From Actinomycetes bacterium (GTDB lineage: Bacteria; Actinomycetota; Actinomycetes; Actinomycetales; Microbacteriaceae), in NCBI GenBank assembly GCA_023386365.1, contig JAEWJX010000120.1:8679-72678 (forward strand): a DNA stretch of 64,000 nucleotides, given 5' to 3'. This document shows, in pieces, positions 39,815-48,036 of the stretch. The notes under the pieces are model-generated. The model had not been told where the DNA came from and searched no databases. It saw only the letters and a program-made list of their open reading frames with translations. Made by a program: the position numbers and the translations under genes. Each line of letters begins with the position of its first letter. Position 1 is the stretch's first letter.

Positions 39815-40957
39815 ATGCAGGTCGACTTCGCCCCATCGCAGCGCAGCACCGTCGGGATCGAGTGGGAGCTCATGCTCGCCGACCCCGCCACCGGCGAGCT
39901 GGTGGGCCGCGGCCCCGAGATCATCGACCAGGTGATGGCATCCGCCTCCCCCGATGCACGGCACACGGCCACCGCGGAGCTGCTGACGAACACCGTCGAG
40001 GTGACGAGCGGGGTGGGGCGCGACGTGTCGGAGGCGGTCGCCGATATCGCCGCGGCGATCGCAGCCATCCGCACCCACACCGACCCGATCGGGTTGGAGC
40101 TGATGTGCGCCGGGAGCCACCCGTTCGCGCAGTGGTACGACCAGGCGGTGAGCGACAAGACGCGGTACCACACGCTCATCGAGCGCACCCAGTGGTGGGG
40201 CCGCAACATGATGATCTGGGGCATCCACGTGCACGTCGGCGTGGAGGACGTGCGCAAGGTGATGCCGCTCATCAACGCGCTCTCGCTCTACCTCCCGCAC
40301 CTGCAGTCGCTCAGCGCATCCAGCCCGTTCTGGGCGGGCGAGCGCACCGGGTACGCGTCGAACCGCGCGCTCGTGTTCCAGCAGCTGCCGACGGCCGGCC
40401 TGCCGTGGCCGCTGCAAGCCTGGAGCGACTACGAGGAGTACCTCGACGACATGGTGCGCACCGGCATCATGGAGGACGCCACCGAGGTGCGCTGGGACAT
40501 CCGCCCCGCTCCCCGCTGGGGCACGATCGAGGTGCGCGCGTGCGACGGGATGTCGACGCTGCCGGAGCTGGCCGCCGTCGCGGCCCTCACGCAGACCCTC
40601 GTCGAGTACTTCTCGCGCGAGCTCGACGCCGGGCGGGAACTGCCGACCCTGCAGCCCTGGTACCACCGCGAGAACAAGTGGCGTGCCGCCCGCTACGGGC
40701 TCGACGCGGAGATCATCGTCGACCGTCGCGGCCTCGAACGCCCGGTGACCTCGCACCTGGAGGAACTGCTCGACGAGTTGCTGCCGATCGCCTCCGAACT
40801 CGGCTGCCGCAGTGAACTCGAAGGCGTGCGGCACACCCTCGCGATCGGCGCCAGCTACCAGCGCCAACTCGCCGTCGCGGATGCGGCGGGGGGCGACCTG
40901 CGCGCGGTCACCGCCCACCTCATCCGCGAGTTCAGGGACGGGGCGCCGGGCCGCTGA
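39815..40957 (+). CDS. YbdK-type carboxylate-amine ligase (GCS2 family)
   Basis: A 380-aa ATP-dependent carboxylate-amine ligase of the glutamate-cysteine ligase type 2 family: TVGIEWELML, the GIHVHVGVED metal/substrate motif, WGTIEVRACDGM and PWYHRENKWRAARYG. Members ligate an amino acid to a thiol or amine; whether this one makes gamma-glutamylcysteine is not decidable here. Its 3' end overlaps the end of the convergent MmpL gene by 26 bases. Confidence 0.88.
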   Translation: MQVDFAPSQRSTVGIEWELMLADPATGELVGRGPEIIDQVMASASPDARHTATAELLTNTVEVTSGVGRDVSEAVADIAAAIAAIRTHTDPIGLELMCAGSHPFAQWYDQAVSDKTRYHTLIERTQWWGRNMMIWGIHVHVGVEDVRKVMPLINALSLYLPHLQSLSASSPFWAGERTGYASNRALVFQQLPTAGLPWPLQAWSDYEEYLDDMVRTGIMEDATEVRWDIRPAPRWGTIEVRACDGMSTLPELAAVAALTQTLVEYFSRELDAGRELPTLQPWYHRENKWRAARYGLDAEIIVDRRGLERPVTSHLEELLDELLPIASELGCRSELEGVRHTLAIGASYQRQLAVADAAGGDLRAVTAHLIREFRDGAPGR

Positions 40958-43034
40958 GCGCGTCGGCGCCCGCCGCCGTCGCCTCGGCGTCGGTCATCGC
41001 GGGTCGACGCGGCCACCAGAAGCGGTCGCGCGTGAGGAACGCGAGCGCCGGTACCACGACGGTGCGCACCAGAAGGGTGTCGATGAGCACGCCGATGCAG
41101 ACGATGATGCCGATCTGGGTGAGCGTGATCAGCGGCAGTACCCCGAGCACGGCGAACACCGCGGCGAGCAGGATGCCGGCGCTGGTGATCACCCCGCCGG
41201 TGGCGGCGAGTGCGCGGATCATGCCCTGCGTGGTGCCGAGTCGGCGCGACTCCTCATTGGCCCGCGTCACCAGGAAGATCGAGTAGTCGACCCCCAGGGC
41301 GACGAGGAACAGGAAGCTGAAGAGCAGCACGTTGTCGTCGATGGCGGGGAACCCGAACAGCGGCGTCTGGAACAGCCACCAGCTCGCTCCGACGGCCGAG
41401 AAGAAGCTCGCGACCACGGCGATCAGGAGCAGCAGCGGTGCCACGAAGGCGCGCAGCAGCACGATCAGCACGAGCAGCACCAGCACGAGGATGAGCGGGA
41501 TGATGAGCGCCTGGTCGTGGGCCTGCGCCTCGGAGACTTCGAGTGCCTGCGCGTCCAGCCCACCGACGAGACCCGATCCGTCGCCCACGTCGTCGAGCGC
41601 GGCGCGGATGTCTTCGATGGCGGCGAAGGCCTCCGGGGTCTCGGCGCCCGCGTCGAGGGTGACGCTGAGCTTGGCGAGGTCCTCGGTGGTCTCGGTGATG
41701 GCGGCGGCATCGACCCCGGGCACATCCGAGATCGCCTCGACCGCAGCGTCGGCGTCGTCGAGCGGGACCACGACGACCGCGGGCGAGGTGGTGCCGGCGG
41801 AGAACGCCTCGGCCAGCACCTCCTGGCCGCGCACTGCCTCCGGCTTCTGCAGGAAGCGGTCGTTCTGCGACAGCCCCGTCTGCAGGAACAGCACCCCGCT
41901 GGCGAGCGCGGCGAGCACCGCGAAGCCGGTGATCGCGACCACGAGGGGCCGACGCGACACGGCACGCCCCAGTCGACCCCAGGGGCTGCGGGCGATGGCG
42001 TCAGGAGACCCGAAGCGCGGGATGTAGGGCCAGAACAGCCAGCGGCCGAACAGCACGAGGGCGGCGGGCAGCACGAGCAGCGCGAAGATCATCGCCACGA
42101 CGACGCCGATGGCGCACGCGAGACCGAGGGCGCGGTTGCCGGCCAATTCCGCGAGCAGCAGTGTCGCCAGAGCGAGCGCGACCGTGGAGCCGCTTGCGAT
42201 CACCGCGGGGCCTGCACCGCGCAGGGCGAACTGCATCGCCTCGCGGCGATCTTCATGCAGGCGCAGTTCGTCGCGGTAGCGGGCGATGAGGAGCAGCGCG
42301 TAGTTGGTGCCGGCGCCGAAGACGAGCACCGACAGGATGCCGGTGATGGAGGCGTCGAGCTCCACGCCCACCGCCTGGGCGACCTGGCGCGCGATGATGC
42401 CGGCGAGCGCGTCGGCGGTGCCGACGACGGCGAGCGGCACGAGCCACAGCCACGGGCTGCGGTAGGTGATGAGCAGCAGGATCGCGACGACGATGACCGT
42501 CGTGAGCAGCAGCGTGAAGTCGGCTCCGGCGAACACGGCGGCGACGTCGACCTCGAAGCCTTCGGCGCCGGTGAGGTATACGCGCACGTCGTCGTCGAGA
42601 CCCTCGGCGGCGGCATCCCGCAGCTCCTGGGCGCGTTCGGCCTGCGCCTTCACGTCGGTCTCGGGGTCGAGCGGCACGACGACGAGGGCGACGGTGCCGT
42701 CGTCGGAGACCTGGGCGGGCGGCACGAAACCGTCGGGCGTGAAATCGGCGAGGGCACCGGATGCGTTCTCGTTGATCGTGGCGAGGGTGTCGTCGCTGAG
42801 CGGGTCGTCGCTCGCGAACACGAGCAGTGCCGAGGTGGCTTCGGCGCTGGGGAACTCCTCGAGCAGGCGGTCGACCTGCGCGGACTCGGATGAGTCGGGC
42901 AGGCCGACACCGGGTGCGGTCTCCGATTTCTCGGCCCCGTTGACGGCGAACAGCGCGGCGGCTGCGGCCAGGGTGGCGAGCAGCACGATCCACGACGTTT
43001 TCGCGGAGGTGATGAAGCGAAGCAGGCCCGACAT
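40932..43034 (-). CDS. MmpL/RND-family membrane exporter
   Basis: A 700-aa exporter with two halves, each one TM, a large outer domain and five TM segments. FGAGTNYALLLIARYRDEL and LGVDYSIFLVTRANEESR are the paired proton-relay TM motifs of MMPL domains. The cargo is unknown (lipid or drug). The ATG at 43034 follows AGAGG at 7 bases and is preferred over one 24 bases upstream. Divergent from a MarR regulator that probably controls it. Confidence 0.93.
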   Translation of the reverse strand: MSGLLRFITSAKTSWIVLLATLAAAAALFAVNGAEKSETAPGVGLPDSSESAQVDRLLEEFPSAEATSALLVFASDDPLSDDTLATINENASGALADFTPDGFVPPAQVSDDGTVALVVVPLDPETDVKAQAERAQELRDAAAEGLDDDVRVYLTGAEGFEVDVAAVFAGADFTLLLTTVIVVAILLLITYRSPWLWLVPLAVVGTADALAGIIARQVAQAVGVELDASITGILSVLVFGAGTNYALLLIARYRDELRLHEDRREAMQFALRGAGPAVIASGSTVALALATLLLAELAGNRALGLACAIGVVVAMIFALLVLPAALVLFGRWLFWPYIPRFGSPDAIARSPWGRLGRAVSRRPLVVAITGFAVLAALASGVLFLQTGLSQNDRFLQKPEAVRGQEVLAEAFSAGTTSPAVVVVPLDDADAAVEAISDVPGVDAAAITETTEDLAKLSVTLDAGAETPEAFAAIEDIRAALDDVGDGSGLVGGLDAQALEVSEAQAHDQALIIPLILVLVLLVLIVLLRAFVAPLLLLIAVVASFFSAVGASWWLFQTPLFGFPAIDDNVLLFSFLFLVALGVDYSIFLVTRANEESRRLGTTQGMIRALAATGGVITSAGILLAAVFAVLGVLPLITLTQIGIIVCIGVLIDTLLVRTVVVPALAFLTRDRFWWPRRPAMTDAEATAAGADALSGPAPRP

Positions 43035-43059
43035 GGGGGTCCTCTCGGAGTCGACCATT

Positions 43060-43094
43060 TAGTTAGATTGACATATTACATGCATTTCTAACTA
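43060..43094. promoter_or_regulatory. Large palindrome, candidate MarR operator
   Basis: TAGTTAGA (43060-43067) and TCTAACTA (43087-43094) form a perfect 8-bp inverted repeat spaced by 19 bases; TTGACA (43068-43073) lies inside. The AT-rich island contrasts with the flanking GC-rich sequence and lies between mmpL and marR. Confidence 0.7.
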
Positions 43095-43103
43095 TCTCGC
43101 GGC

Positions 43104-43109
43104 TATCCT
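43104..43109 (+). promoter_or_regulatory. -10 element TATCCT, leaderless marR
   Basis: TATCCT, 6 bases (GTTGCC), ATG at 43116; it lies 10 bases after the palindrome. Confidence 0.6.
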
Positions 43110-43115
43110 GTTGCC

Positions 43116-43598
43116 ATGGACCAGACAGCGCCCCCGGCACTCAGCCGCGCGACGCTGCTGCTGCGCGAGTTCGTCGAGGTCAGCGATGAATTCGAGAAGA
43201 CTCTCGGAACCGAGCTCGGCGTCAACCCGACCGACCTCGAAGCGATGGAGCAGCTCATCATGAGCGGCCCGCTCACCCCCACCGAACTGGCCCGTCGGCT
43301 GGGCATCTCGACCGCATCCATGACCACCGCGATCGACCGGCTCGAAGCACTCGAGCACGCCCGCCGCGAACCGAACCCGGTCGACCGCCGCGGCGTGCTG
43401 ATCGTGCCCTCACCCCGCTCCGCCGAACGGGCCATGGGCCGGCTCATGCCGATGATCCGCGGACTCGACCGCGAACTCGACGGCTTCACCGACGACGAAC
43501 GCCGAGCGATCACCGAATACCTGGAGCGGGTGGTGGCGCGGTACCGCGCCCACATCTCTCCCGCATCCGACGACGCCGGCGACGCCGCAGCGTCCTAG
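43116..43598 (+). CDS. MarR-family transcriptional regulator
   Basis: A 160-aa winged-helix regulator: MSGPLTPTELARRLGISTASMTTAID is the HTH and PNPVDRRGVLIVPS the wing. Dimerisation helices flank it. MarR proteins usually repress a divergent efflux gene and respond to small aromatic ligands, matching the mmpL neighbour and the intervening palindrome. Its stop shares CTAG with the convergent LLM gene. Confidence 0.93.
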   Translation: MDQTAPPALSRATLLLREFVEVSDEFEKTLGTELGVNPTDLEAMEQLIMSGPLTPTELARRLGISTASMTTAIDRLEALEHARREPNPVDRRGVLIVPSPRSAERAMGRLMPMIRGLDRELDGFTDDERRAITEYLERVVARYRAHISPASDDAGDAAAS

Positions 43599-44395
43599 CG
43601 TTCGTCGCGCCAGCGCAGCAACGCCCGGAGGGCGGTGTCGTCGAGCTCCGGGGCGGTGATCGCGACGATGAACGTCGTGAAGCCGAGTTCCACGAACCGT
43701 TCGGCGGTCACCGGGTCGCCGACACCCAGGCCGCGCACACTCGTGCCGGTGGAGCGTTCGATCTCACCCGGATCGCGGCCCACCGCCCGGCAGTGCTCGT
43801 CGAGCACGGCGGACTTGTGGGCGAGCGTCTCCACGTCGCCGAACGCGTGCCAGATGTCGGCGTGCTCCGCCACGACCCGCAGGGTGCGGCGCTCGCCCGC
43901 TCCGCCGATGAGGATCGGGATGCGCCGGGTGGGCGCCGGGTTCAGTCGACCGAGGCGCCGCCGGATGCGGGGCACCGCCTCCTCGAATCCGCTGAGCCGC
44001 GACCCGACGGTGCCGAACGGGAACCCGTACTCGTCGAAGTCGCGCTCGTTCCACCCGGCGCCGAGGCCCAGGATGAAACGGCCGGTGCCGGTGTCGTGCG
44101 CGGAGATGTGGTCGATGGTGCGCGCCATGTCGGCCACCAGGTCGGGATTGCGGAACGGCGTCGCCGACACGAGCGGACCGAACTCGACCCGCTCCGTCTG
44201 CTCGGCGATCGCCGCGAGCACGGTGAATGCCTCGAAGTGCGCCCCCTCGGGGTCGCCGGTGAGCGGGAAGAAGTGATCCCACCCCATGACGAGGTCGACG
44301 CCGAGGTCCTCGGCACGGCGCACCGCATCCCGGAGCACCGGATACGACGCGTGCTGCGGGGCGATCTGCACCCCGACCCTGATGTTGCGGCTCAC
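43595..44395 (-). CDS. LLM class F420/flavin-dependent oxidoreductase (tandem copy 1)
   Basis: A 266-aa luciferase-like oxidoreductase: VQIAPQHASYPVLRDAV, LVMGWDHFFPL, FILGLGAGWNERDFDEYG and IGGAGERRTLR. It is a close paralog of the next gene upstream. GTG start with TAGCGT 6 bases before it, so each copy seems to have its own leaderless transcript. Substrate unknown; the motif set is that of F420-using LLM proteins, which is inference. Confidence 0.9.
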   Translation of the reverse strand: MSRNIRVGVQIAPQHASYPVLRDAVRRAEDLGVDLVMGWDHFFPLTGDPEGAHFEAFTVLAAIAEQTERVEFGPLVSATPFRNPDLVADMARTIDHISAHDTGTGRFILGLGAGWNERDFDEYGFPFGTVGSRLSGFEEAVPRIRRRLGRLNPAPTRRIPILIGGAGERRTLRVVAEHADIWHAFGDVETLAHKSAVLDEHCRAVGRDPGEIERSTGTSVRGLGVGDPVTAERFVELGFTTFIVAITAPELDDTALRALLRWRDER

Positions 44396-44401
44396 CCGGC
44401 C

Positions 44402-44407
44402 ACGCTA
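44402..44407 (-). promoter_or_regulatory. -10 element TAGCGT, leaderless LLM copy 1
   Basis: Minus-strand TAGCGT, 6 bases (GGCCGG), GTG at 44395; it sits in the 16-base gap after LLM copy 2. Confidence 0.5.
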
Positions 44408-44411
44408 TCGG

Positions 44412-45206
44412 TCAGCTGTTCGCGTCCCGCCACGCCAGCATGCGCTTCACCGCGTCGAGCGGGTAGTCGGGGCCCGAGATGCCGACCGTGAATAGGGTCG
44501 CTCCGAGCGCGTGCAGCGCGTCGGCCTTCGCCTCGTCGCCGTCGCGGTTCTCGACCGAGATCTCGATCTCGGCCAGGTCGCGCCCCTCGGCGGCGCAGTG
44601 CTCGGCGAGGATGCCGAGCTTGCGGGTCAGCGTCTCGGGGTCGGGGAACGAGTGCCAGATGTCGGCGTGACGCGCGACGAGCCGCAGCGTCTTCTTCTCG
44701 CCGCCGCCGCCGATGAGGATCGGGATGTCGCGCAGCGGGGCCGGGTTGAGCTTCGCCCAGCGGTCCTCGATGCGCGGAAGCGCCTCCGCGAGCGCGTCGA
44801 GCCGCGACCCGACGGTGCCGAACTCGTAGCCGTACGCGTCGTAATCCTTCTCGAACCAGCCGGAGCCGGTGCCGAAGATGAACCGGCCGCCCGAGATGTG
44901 GTCGAGGGTGCGGGCCATGTCGGCCTGCAGGTCGGGGTTGCGGTACGAGTTGCAGTTCACCAGGTGACCGAACTCGACACGGCTGGTCTGCTCGGCGATC
45001 GCGGCGAGCATCGTCCACGCCTCGAAATGCTTGCCGTCGGGGTCGCCGGAGAGCGGGTAGAAGTGGTCCCAGTTGAAGATCACGTCGACGCCGAGGTCTT
45101 CGAGCTTGCGGACCGTGTCGCGGATGGCGGGATAGTCGGCGTGCTGCGGCTGGACCTGCGCGGCGATACGGATGGGACGGGTGGCGGAGGCGGTGGGAGG
45201 AGTCAT
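44412..45206 (-). CDS. LLM class F420/flavin-dependent oxidoreductase (tandem copy 2)
   Basis: A 264-aa paralog of copy 1, sharing blocks such as VQPQHADYPAIRDTV, VIFNWDHFYPLSGDP, FIFGTGSGWFEKDYDAYG and IGGGGEKKTLR. The start at 45206 is preferred because TAGTGT lies 7 bases before that ATG; an upstream in-frame codon is not supported. The pair looks like a tandem duplication with later divergence. Confidence 0.9.
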   Translation of the reverse strand: MTPPTASATRPIRIAAQVQPQHADYPAIRDTVRKLEDLGVDVIFNWDHFYPLSGDPDGKHFEAWTMLAAIAEQTSRVEFGHLVNCNSYRNPDLQADMARTLDHISGGRFIFGTGSGWFEKDYDAYGYEFGTVGSRLDALAEALPRIEDRWAKLNPAPLRDIPILIGGGGEKKTLRLVARHADIWHSFPDPETLTRKLGILAEHCAAEGRDLAEIEISVENRDGDEAKADALHALGATLFTVGISGPDYPLDAVKRMLAWRDANS

Positions 45207-45213
45207 CGCTCTC

Positions 45214-45219
45214 ACACTA
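45214..45219 (-). promoter_or_regulatory. -10 element TAGTGT, leaderless LLM copy 2
   Basis: Minus-strand TAGTGT, 7 bases, ATG at 45206. Confidence 0.5.
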
Positions 45220-45244
45220 AGACGGCCGGGCGCCGCCGCGCTGG

Positions 45245-46810
45245 CTAGCGGCCGAGCAGCTTCTGCAGTGCGGCGAGCTCTTCTTCGCTGGGCGCCTGGG
45301 GGCCCTTCGCGCCGCCACCGAGACCGAAGCCGGAACCGCCACCGCTGGCACCGCCGCCGGGCTTCACCCCCTGCGCGATCGCCGCGTTCTCGGCGGCGCG
45401 CTTCGCGGGGTTGCCGGAGCGGGAGCCCTTCTTCTTGGCCTGCTGCTGCTTCTTGCCGCCGTGCGCGCCGGGGATGGGGCCCATGCCGGGAACCTGCGGC
45501 ACGCCGCCCTTGGCGACCGTCTTCATCATCTTCGCCGCCTGCTCGAACCGCTGGACGAGCTGGTTGACGTCGGTGACGGTGGTTCCGGAACCCTTCGCGA
45601 TACGGAGGCGCCGCGACCCGTTCAGCAGCTTCGTGTTCTGCCGCTCGGCGCGGGTCATCGACTGGATGATCGCCTCGGTGCGGTCGATCTCCTTCTCGTC
45701 GAAGTTCTCGAGCTGCTCCTTCATGCCGCGGGCGCCGGGCAGCATGCCGAGCATGCCCTTCAGCGACCCCATCTTGCGCAGCTGCTGCATCTGCCCGAGG
45801 AAGTCGTCGAGGGTGAAGCTGTCGGTGCGGAACTTCTCCGCGACCTTCGCCGCCTCCTCTTCGTCGAACGCGGCCTGCGCCTGCTCGATGAGGGTGAGGA
45901 TGTCACCCAGGTCGAGGATGCGGCTGGCCATGCGGTCGGGGTGGAACGGTTCGAAGTCGTCGAGGCCTTCACCGGTGGAGGCGAAGATGATGGGCCGGCC
46001 GGTGATGCTCGCCACCGAGAGGGCCGCACCACCGCGCGCGTCACCGTCGAGCTTGGTGAGCACGACACCCGTGAAGTCGACACCCTCCTGGAAGGCGCGG
46101 GCCGTGGCGACGGCATCCTGACCGATCATCGCGTCGATGACGAACAGCACCTCGTCGGGGTCGACGGCCTTGCGGATGTTGGACGCCTGCTTCATCAGCT
46201 CGGCGTCGATACCGAGACGGCCGGCGGTGTCGACGATGACCACGTCGTACTGCTTGCGCTCCGCCTCGGCGACACCGTTCTTGGCGACCTTCACCGGGTC
46301 ACCCACACCGTTGCCGGGCTCGGGGGCGAAGACGGGCACGCCCGCCTGCTCGCCCACGACCTGCAGCTGGGTGACGGCGTTGGGACGCTGGAGGTCGGAG
46401 GCGACCAGCAGGGGCGTGTGCCCCTCCTTCTTCAGCCACTTGGCGAGCTTGCCCGCGAGGGTGGTCTTACCGGCACCCTGGAGGCCGGCGAGCATGATGA
46501 CGGTCGGCGGCTTCTTCGCGAACTCGAGGCGACGCTGCTGCCCGCCGAGGATCGCGACGAGCTCCTCGTTGACGATCTGCACGACCTGCTGGGCCGGGTT
46601 GAGGGCCTTGTTGACCTCGTCGGAGAGGGCGCGCTCGCGCACCTTGCCGGTGAACTCCTTCACCACCTCGAGGGCGACGTCGGCGTCGAGCAGGGCGCGA
46701 CGGATCTCGCGCACTGTGCCGTCGACGTCCGCGGGCGTGAGCTTGCCCTTGGTGCGGAGGTTCTTGAAGGTCTGAGTGAGCCGGTCGGAGAGCGTGCCGA
46801 AGGTTGCCAT
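45245..46810 (-). CDS. ffh: Signal recognition particle protein Ffh
   Basis: A 521-aa SRP54-type GTPase. N domain (1-95), G domain with GLQGAGKTT, DTAGRLGID, TKLDGDARGG, and a Met-rich M domain (about 310-430; GSRRLRIAKGSGTT, VQRFEQAAKMMK). A Gly-rich tail of about 80 residues extends beyond the usual end. Works with FtsY, also in this window. The ATG at 46810 (MATFGTLSDRL) has a TAGACT 10 bases upstream; the longer frame is rejected. Confidence 0.96.
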   Translation of the reverse strand: MATFGTLSDRLTQTFKNLRTKGKLTPADVDGTVREIRRALLDADVALEVVKEFTGKVRERALSDEVNKALNPAQQVVQIVNEELVAILGGQQRRLEFAKKPPTVIMLAGLQGAGKTTLAGKLAKWLKKEGHTPLLVASDLQRPNAVTQLQVVGEQAGVPVFAPEPGNGVGDPVKVAKNGVAEAERKQYDVVIVDTAGRLGIDAELMKQASNIRKAVDPDEVLFVIDAMIGQDAVATARAFQEGVDFTGVVLTKLDGDARGGAALSVASITGRPIIFASTGEGLDDFEPFHPDRMASRILDLGDILTLIEQAQAAFDEEEAAKVAEKFRTDSFTLDDFLGQMQQLRKMGSLKGMLGMLPGARGMKEQLENFDEKEIDRTEAIIQSMTRAERQNTKLLNGSRRLRIAKGSGTTVTDVNQLVQRFEQAAKMMKTVAKGGVPQVPGMGPIPGAHGGKKQQQAKKKGSRSGNPAKRAAENAAIAQGVKPGGGASGGGSGFGLGGGAKGPQAPSEEELAALQKLLGR

Positions 46811-46820
46811 GACGGCGTCG

Positions 46821-46826
46821 AGTCTA
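46821..46826 (-). promoter_or_regulatory. -10 element TAGACT, ffh promoter
   Basis: Minus-strand TAGACT, 10 bases, ATG of ffh. It lies only 11 bases from the divergent -10 of the carbonic anhydrase gene. Confidence 0.45.
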
Positions 46827-46837
46827 CCGGCGCGCGG

Positions 46838-46843
46838 TAGCGT
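46838..46843 (+). promoter_or_regulatory. -10 element TAGCGT, leaderless carbonic anhydrase gene
   Basis: TAGCGT, 6 bases (GGCGGG), ATG at 46850; back to back with the ffh promoter. Confidence 0.5.
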
Positions 46844-46849
46844 GGCGGG

Positions 46850-47365
46850 ATGCCGACCATCCTCCCCTTCGACGGCCACACGCCGAGCATCGATCCCGCC
46901 GCGTGGGTGGCGCCGAACGCGACCGTCGTGGGCGCGGCGACCCTGCATCCGGGGTCGTCGGTGTTCTACGGCGCGGTGGTGCGCGCCGACGGTGACCGGA
47001 TCGTGCTGGGCGCGCGTTCGAACCTGCAGGACAACGTCGTGGTGCATGTGGATCGCGGCGTTCCGACGATCATCGGCGCGGGCGTCTCGGTGGGCCACGG
47101 TGCCGTGGTGCATGGCTGCACGATCGAGGACGACTGCCTGATCGGCATGAACGCGACCGTGCTCAACGGCGCGGTCGTGGGGCGCGAGTCGCTGGTGGCC
47201 GCGGGGGCCCTCGTGTTGGAGGGCACCGTGATCCCGCCCCGTTCGCTCGTCGCGGGGGTACCGGCGAAGGTGCGCCGCGAGCTGACCGACGACGAGGTGG
47301 CCGGCATCCGCCGCAACGCCGACGGGTATGTGGAGCTGTCGGCGGCCCACCGGGAGCTGTCGTGA
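46850..47365 (+). CDS. Gamma-class carbonic anhydrase family protein
   Basis: A 171-aa left-handed beta-helix protein of hexapeptide repeats (VVGAATLHPGSSVFYGAVV, IIGAGVSVGHGAVVHGC). The three zinc His are in VVHVD, VGHGA and VVHGC. Some members are true carbonic anhydrases; others lack activity. The last base triplet overlaps the start of the next gene, so the two are coupled. Confidence 0.88.
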   Translation: MPTILPFDGHTPSIDPAAWVAPNATVVGAATLHPGSSVFYGAVVRADGDRIVLGARSNLQDNVVVHVDRGVPTIIGAGVSVGHGAVVHGCTIEDDCLIGMNATVLNGAVVGRESLVAAGALVLEGTVIPPRSLVAGVPAKVRRELTDDEVAGIRRNADGYVELSAAHRELS

Positions 47366-48036
47366 TGGACGCCGAACTCGCCGACGCCCCCGCCACCCCC
47401 GAGTTCCGTCCGTCGTGGTCGGCGTTCCACCGCCGCCTGCTGGCGCGGATGCTGCTGCTCGGCCCGCTGCTGGTGATCGTGCTGATCGTGGCGGCGTGGC
47501 CGTCGCTCGGCCTCGCGTTCGTGATGCTGGGAGGGGCGATGGCGTTCGGCGGGCTCGCTCTGGCTCTCTACTTCGGTCGCGTGTCGGTGCGGATCGACGG
47601 CACCGCCATCCGGGTGCGTGGGCCGTTCCGCACCCGCGGCTGGTCGCTCGGCGACATCGCGGCGCTCGTGATGGTGCCGCGCCCCGGCACCCCGCCGACG
47701 CCTCCGGGACGCGAGCACCCGATCCCCGCCACCCTGTACGCCGTGTCACACCTCAACGAGCGGCTGTTCTGGTTGTCGGGCGACTTCTGGGAGCGCTCGG
47801 CGCTCGACGACATCGCCCGCGCCACCGGCCTCACCGTGCACGAGGTGCCGCGCGGTCTTCCCGCGCAGGATATGCAGGCGCGCTACCCGGGCACCATCGG
47901 CTGGACCAACGTGCGGCCGTGGCTGTTCGCCCTCGTGGTGGCGATCTCGGCCGGACTGCTGATGCTGATCATCCTCGTCATCACGAGCATCGTGCTGGTG
48001 GCGACCGGCCAGGTGCAGGTGCCGGGCGTCGGCTAG
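47365..48036 (+). CDS. Membrane protein with PH-like central domain, unknown function
   Basis: About 223 aa: two hydrophobic segments near the N-terminus (about 28-48 and 50-68), a hydrophilic domain with RVSVRIDGTAIRVRGPFRTRGWSLGDIAALVMVP resembling bacterial PH-like domains, and one C-terminal TM (about 185-212). No named family recognised. A GTG three bases upstream is an alternative start. Coupled to the carbonic anhydrase gene (TGATG). Its stop shares CTAG with the convergent LLM gene. Confidence 0.7.
   Translation: MDAELADAPATPEFRPSWSAFHRRLLARMLLLGPLLVIVLIVAAWPSLGLAFVMLGGAMAFGGLALALYFGRVSVRIDGTAIRVRGPFRTRGWSLGDIAALVMVPRPGTPPTPPGREHPIPATLYAVSHLNERLFWLSGDFWERSALDDIARATGLTVHEVPRGLPAQDMQARYPGTIGWTNVRPWLFALVVAISAGLLMLIILVITSIVLVATGQVQVPGVG

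Noticed and set aside
40812..42893. Long plus-strand open frame opposite the MmpL gene
   Set aside because: Highly charged repetitive translation typical of antisense frames; the minus strand encodes a clear MMPL exporter.
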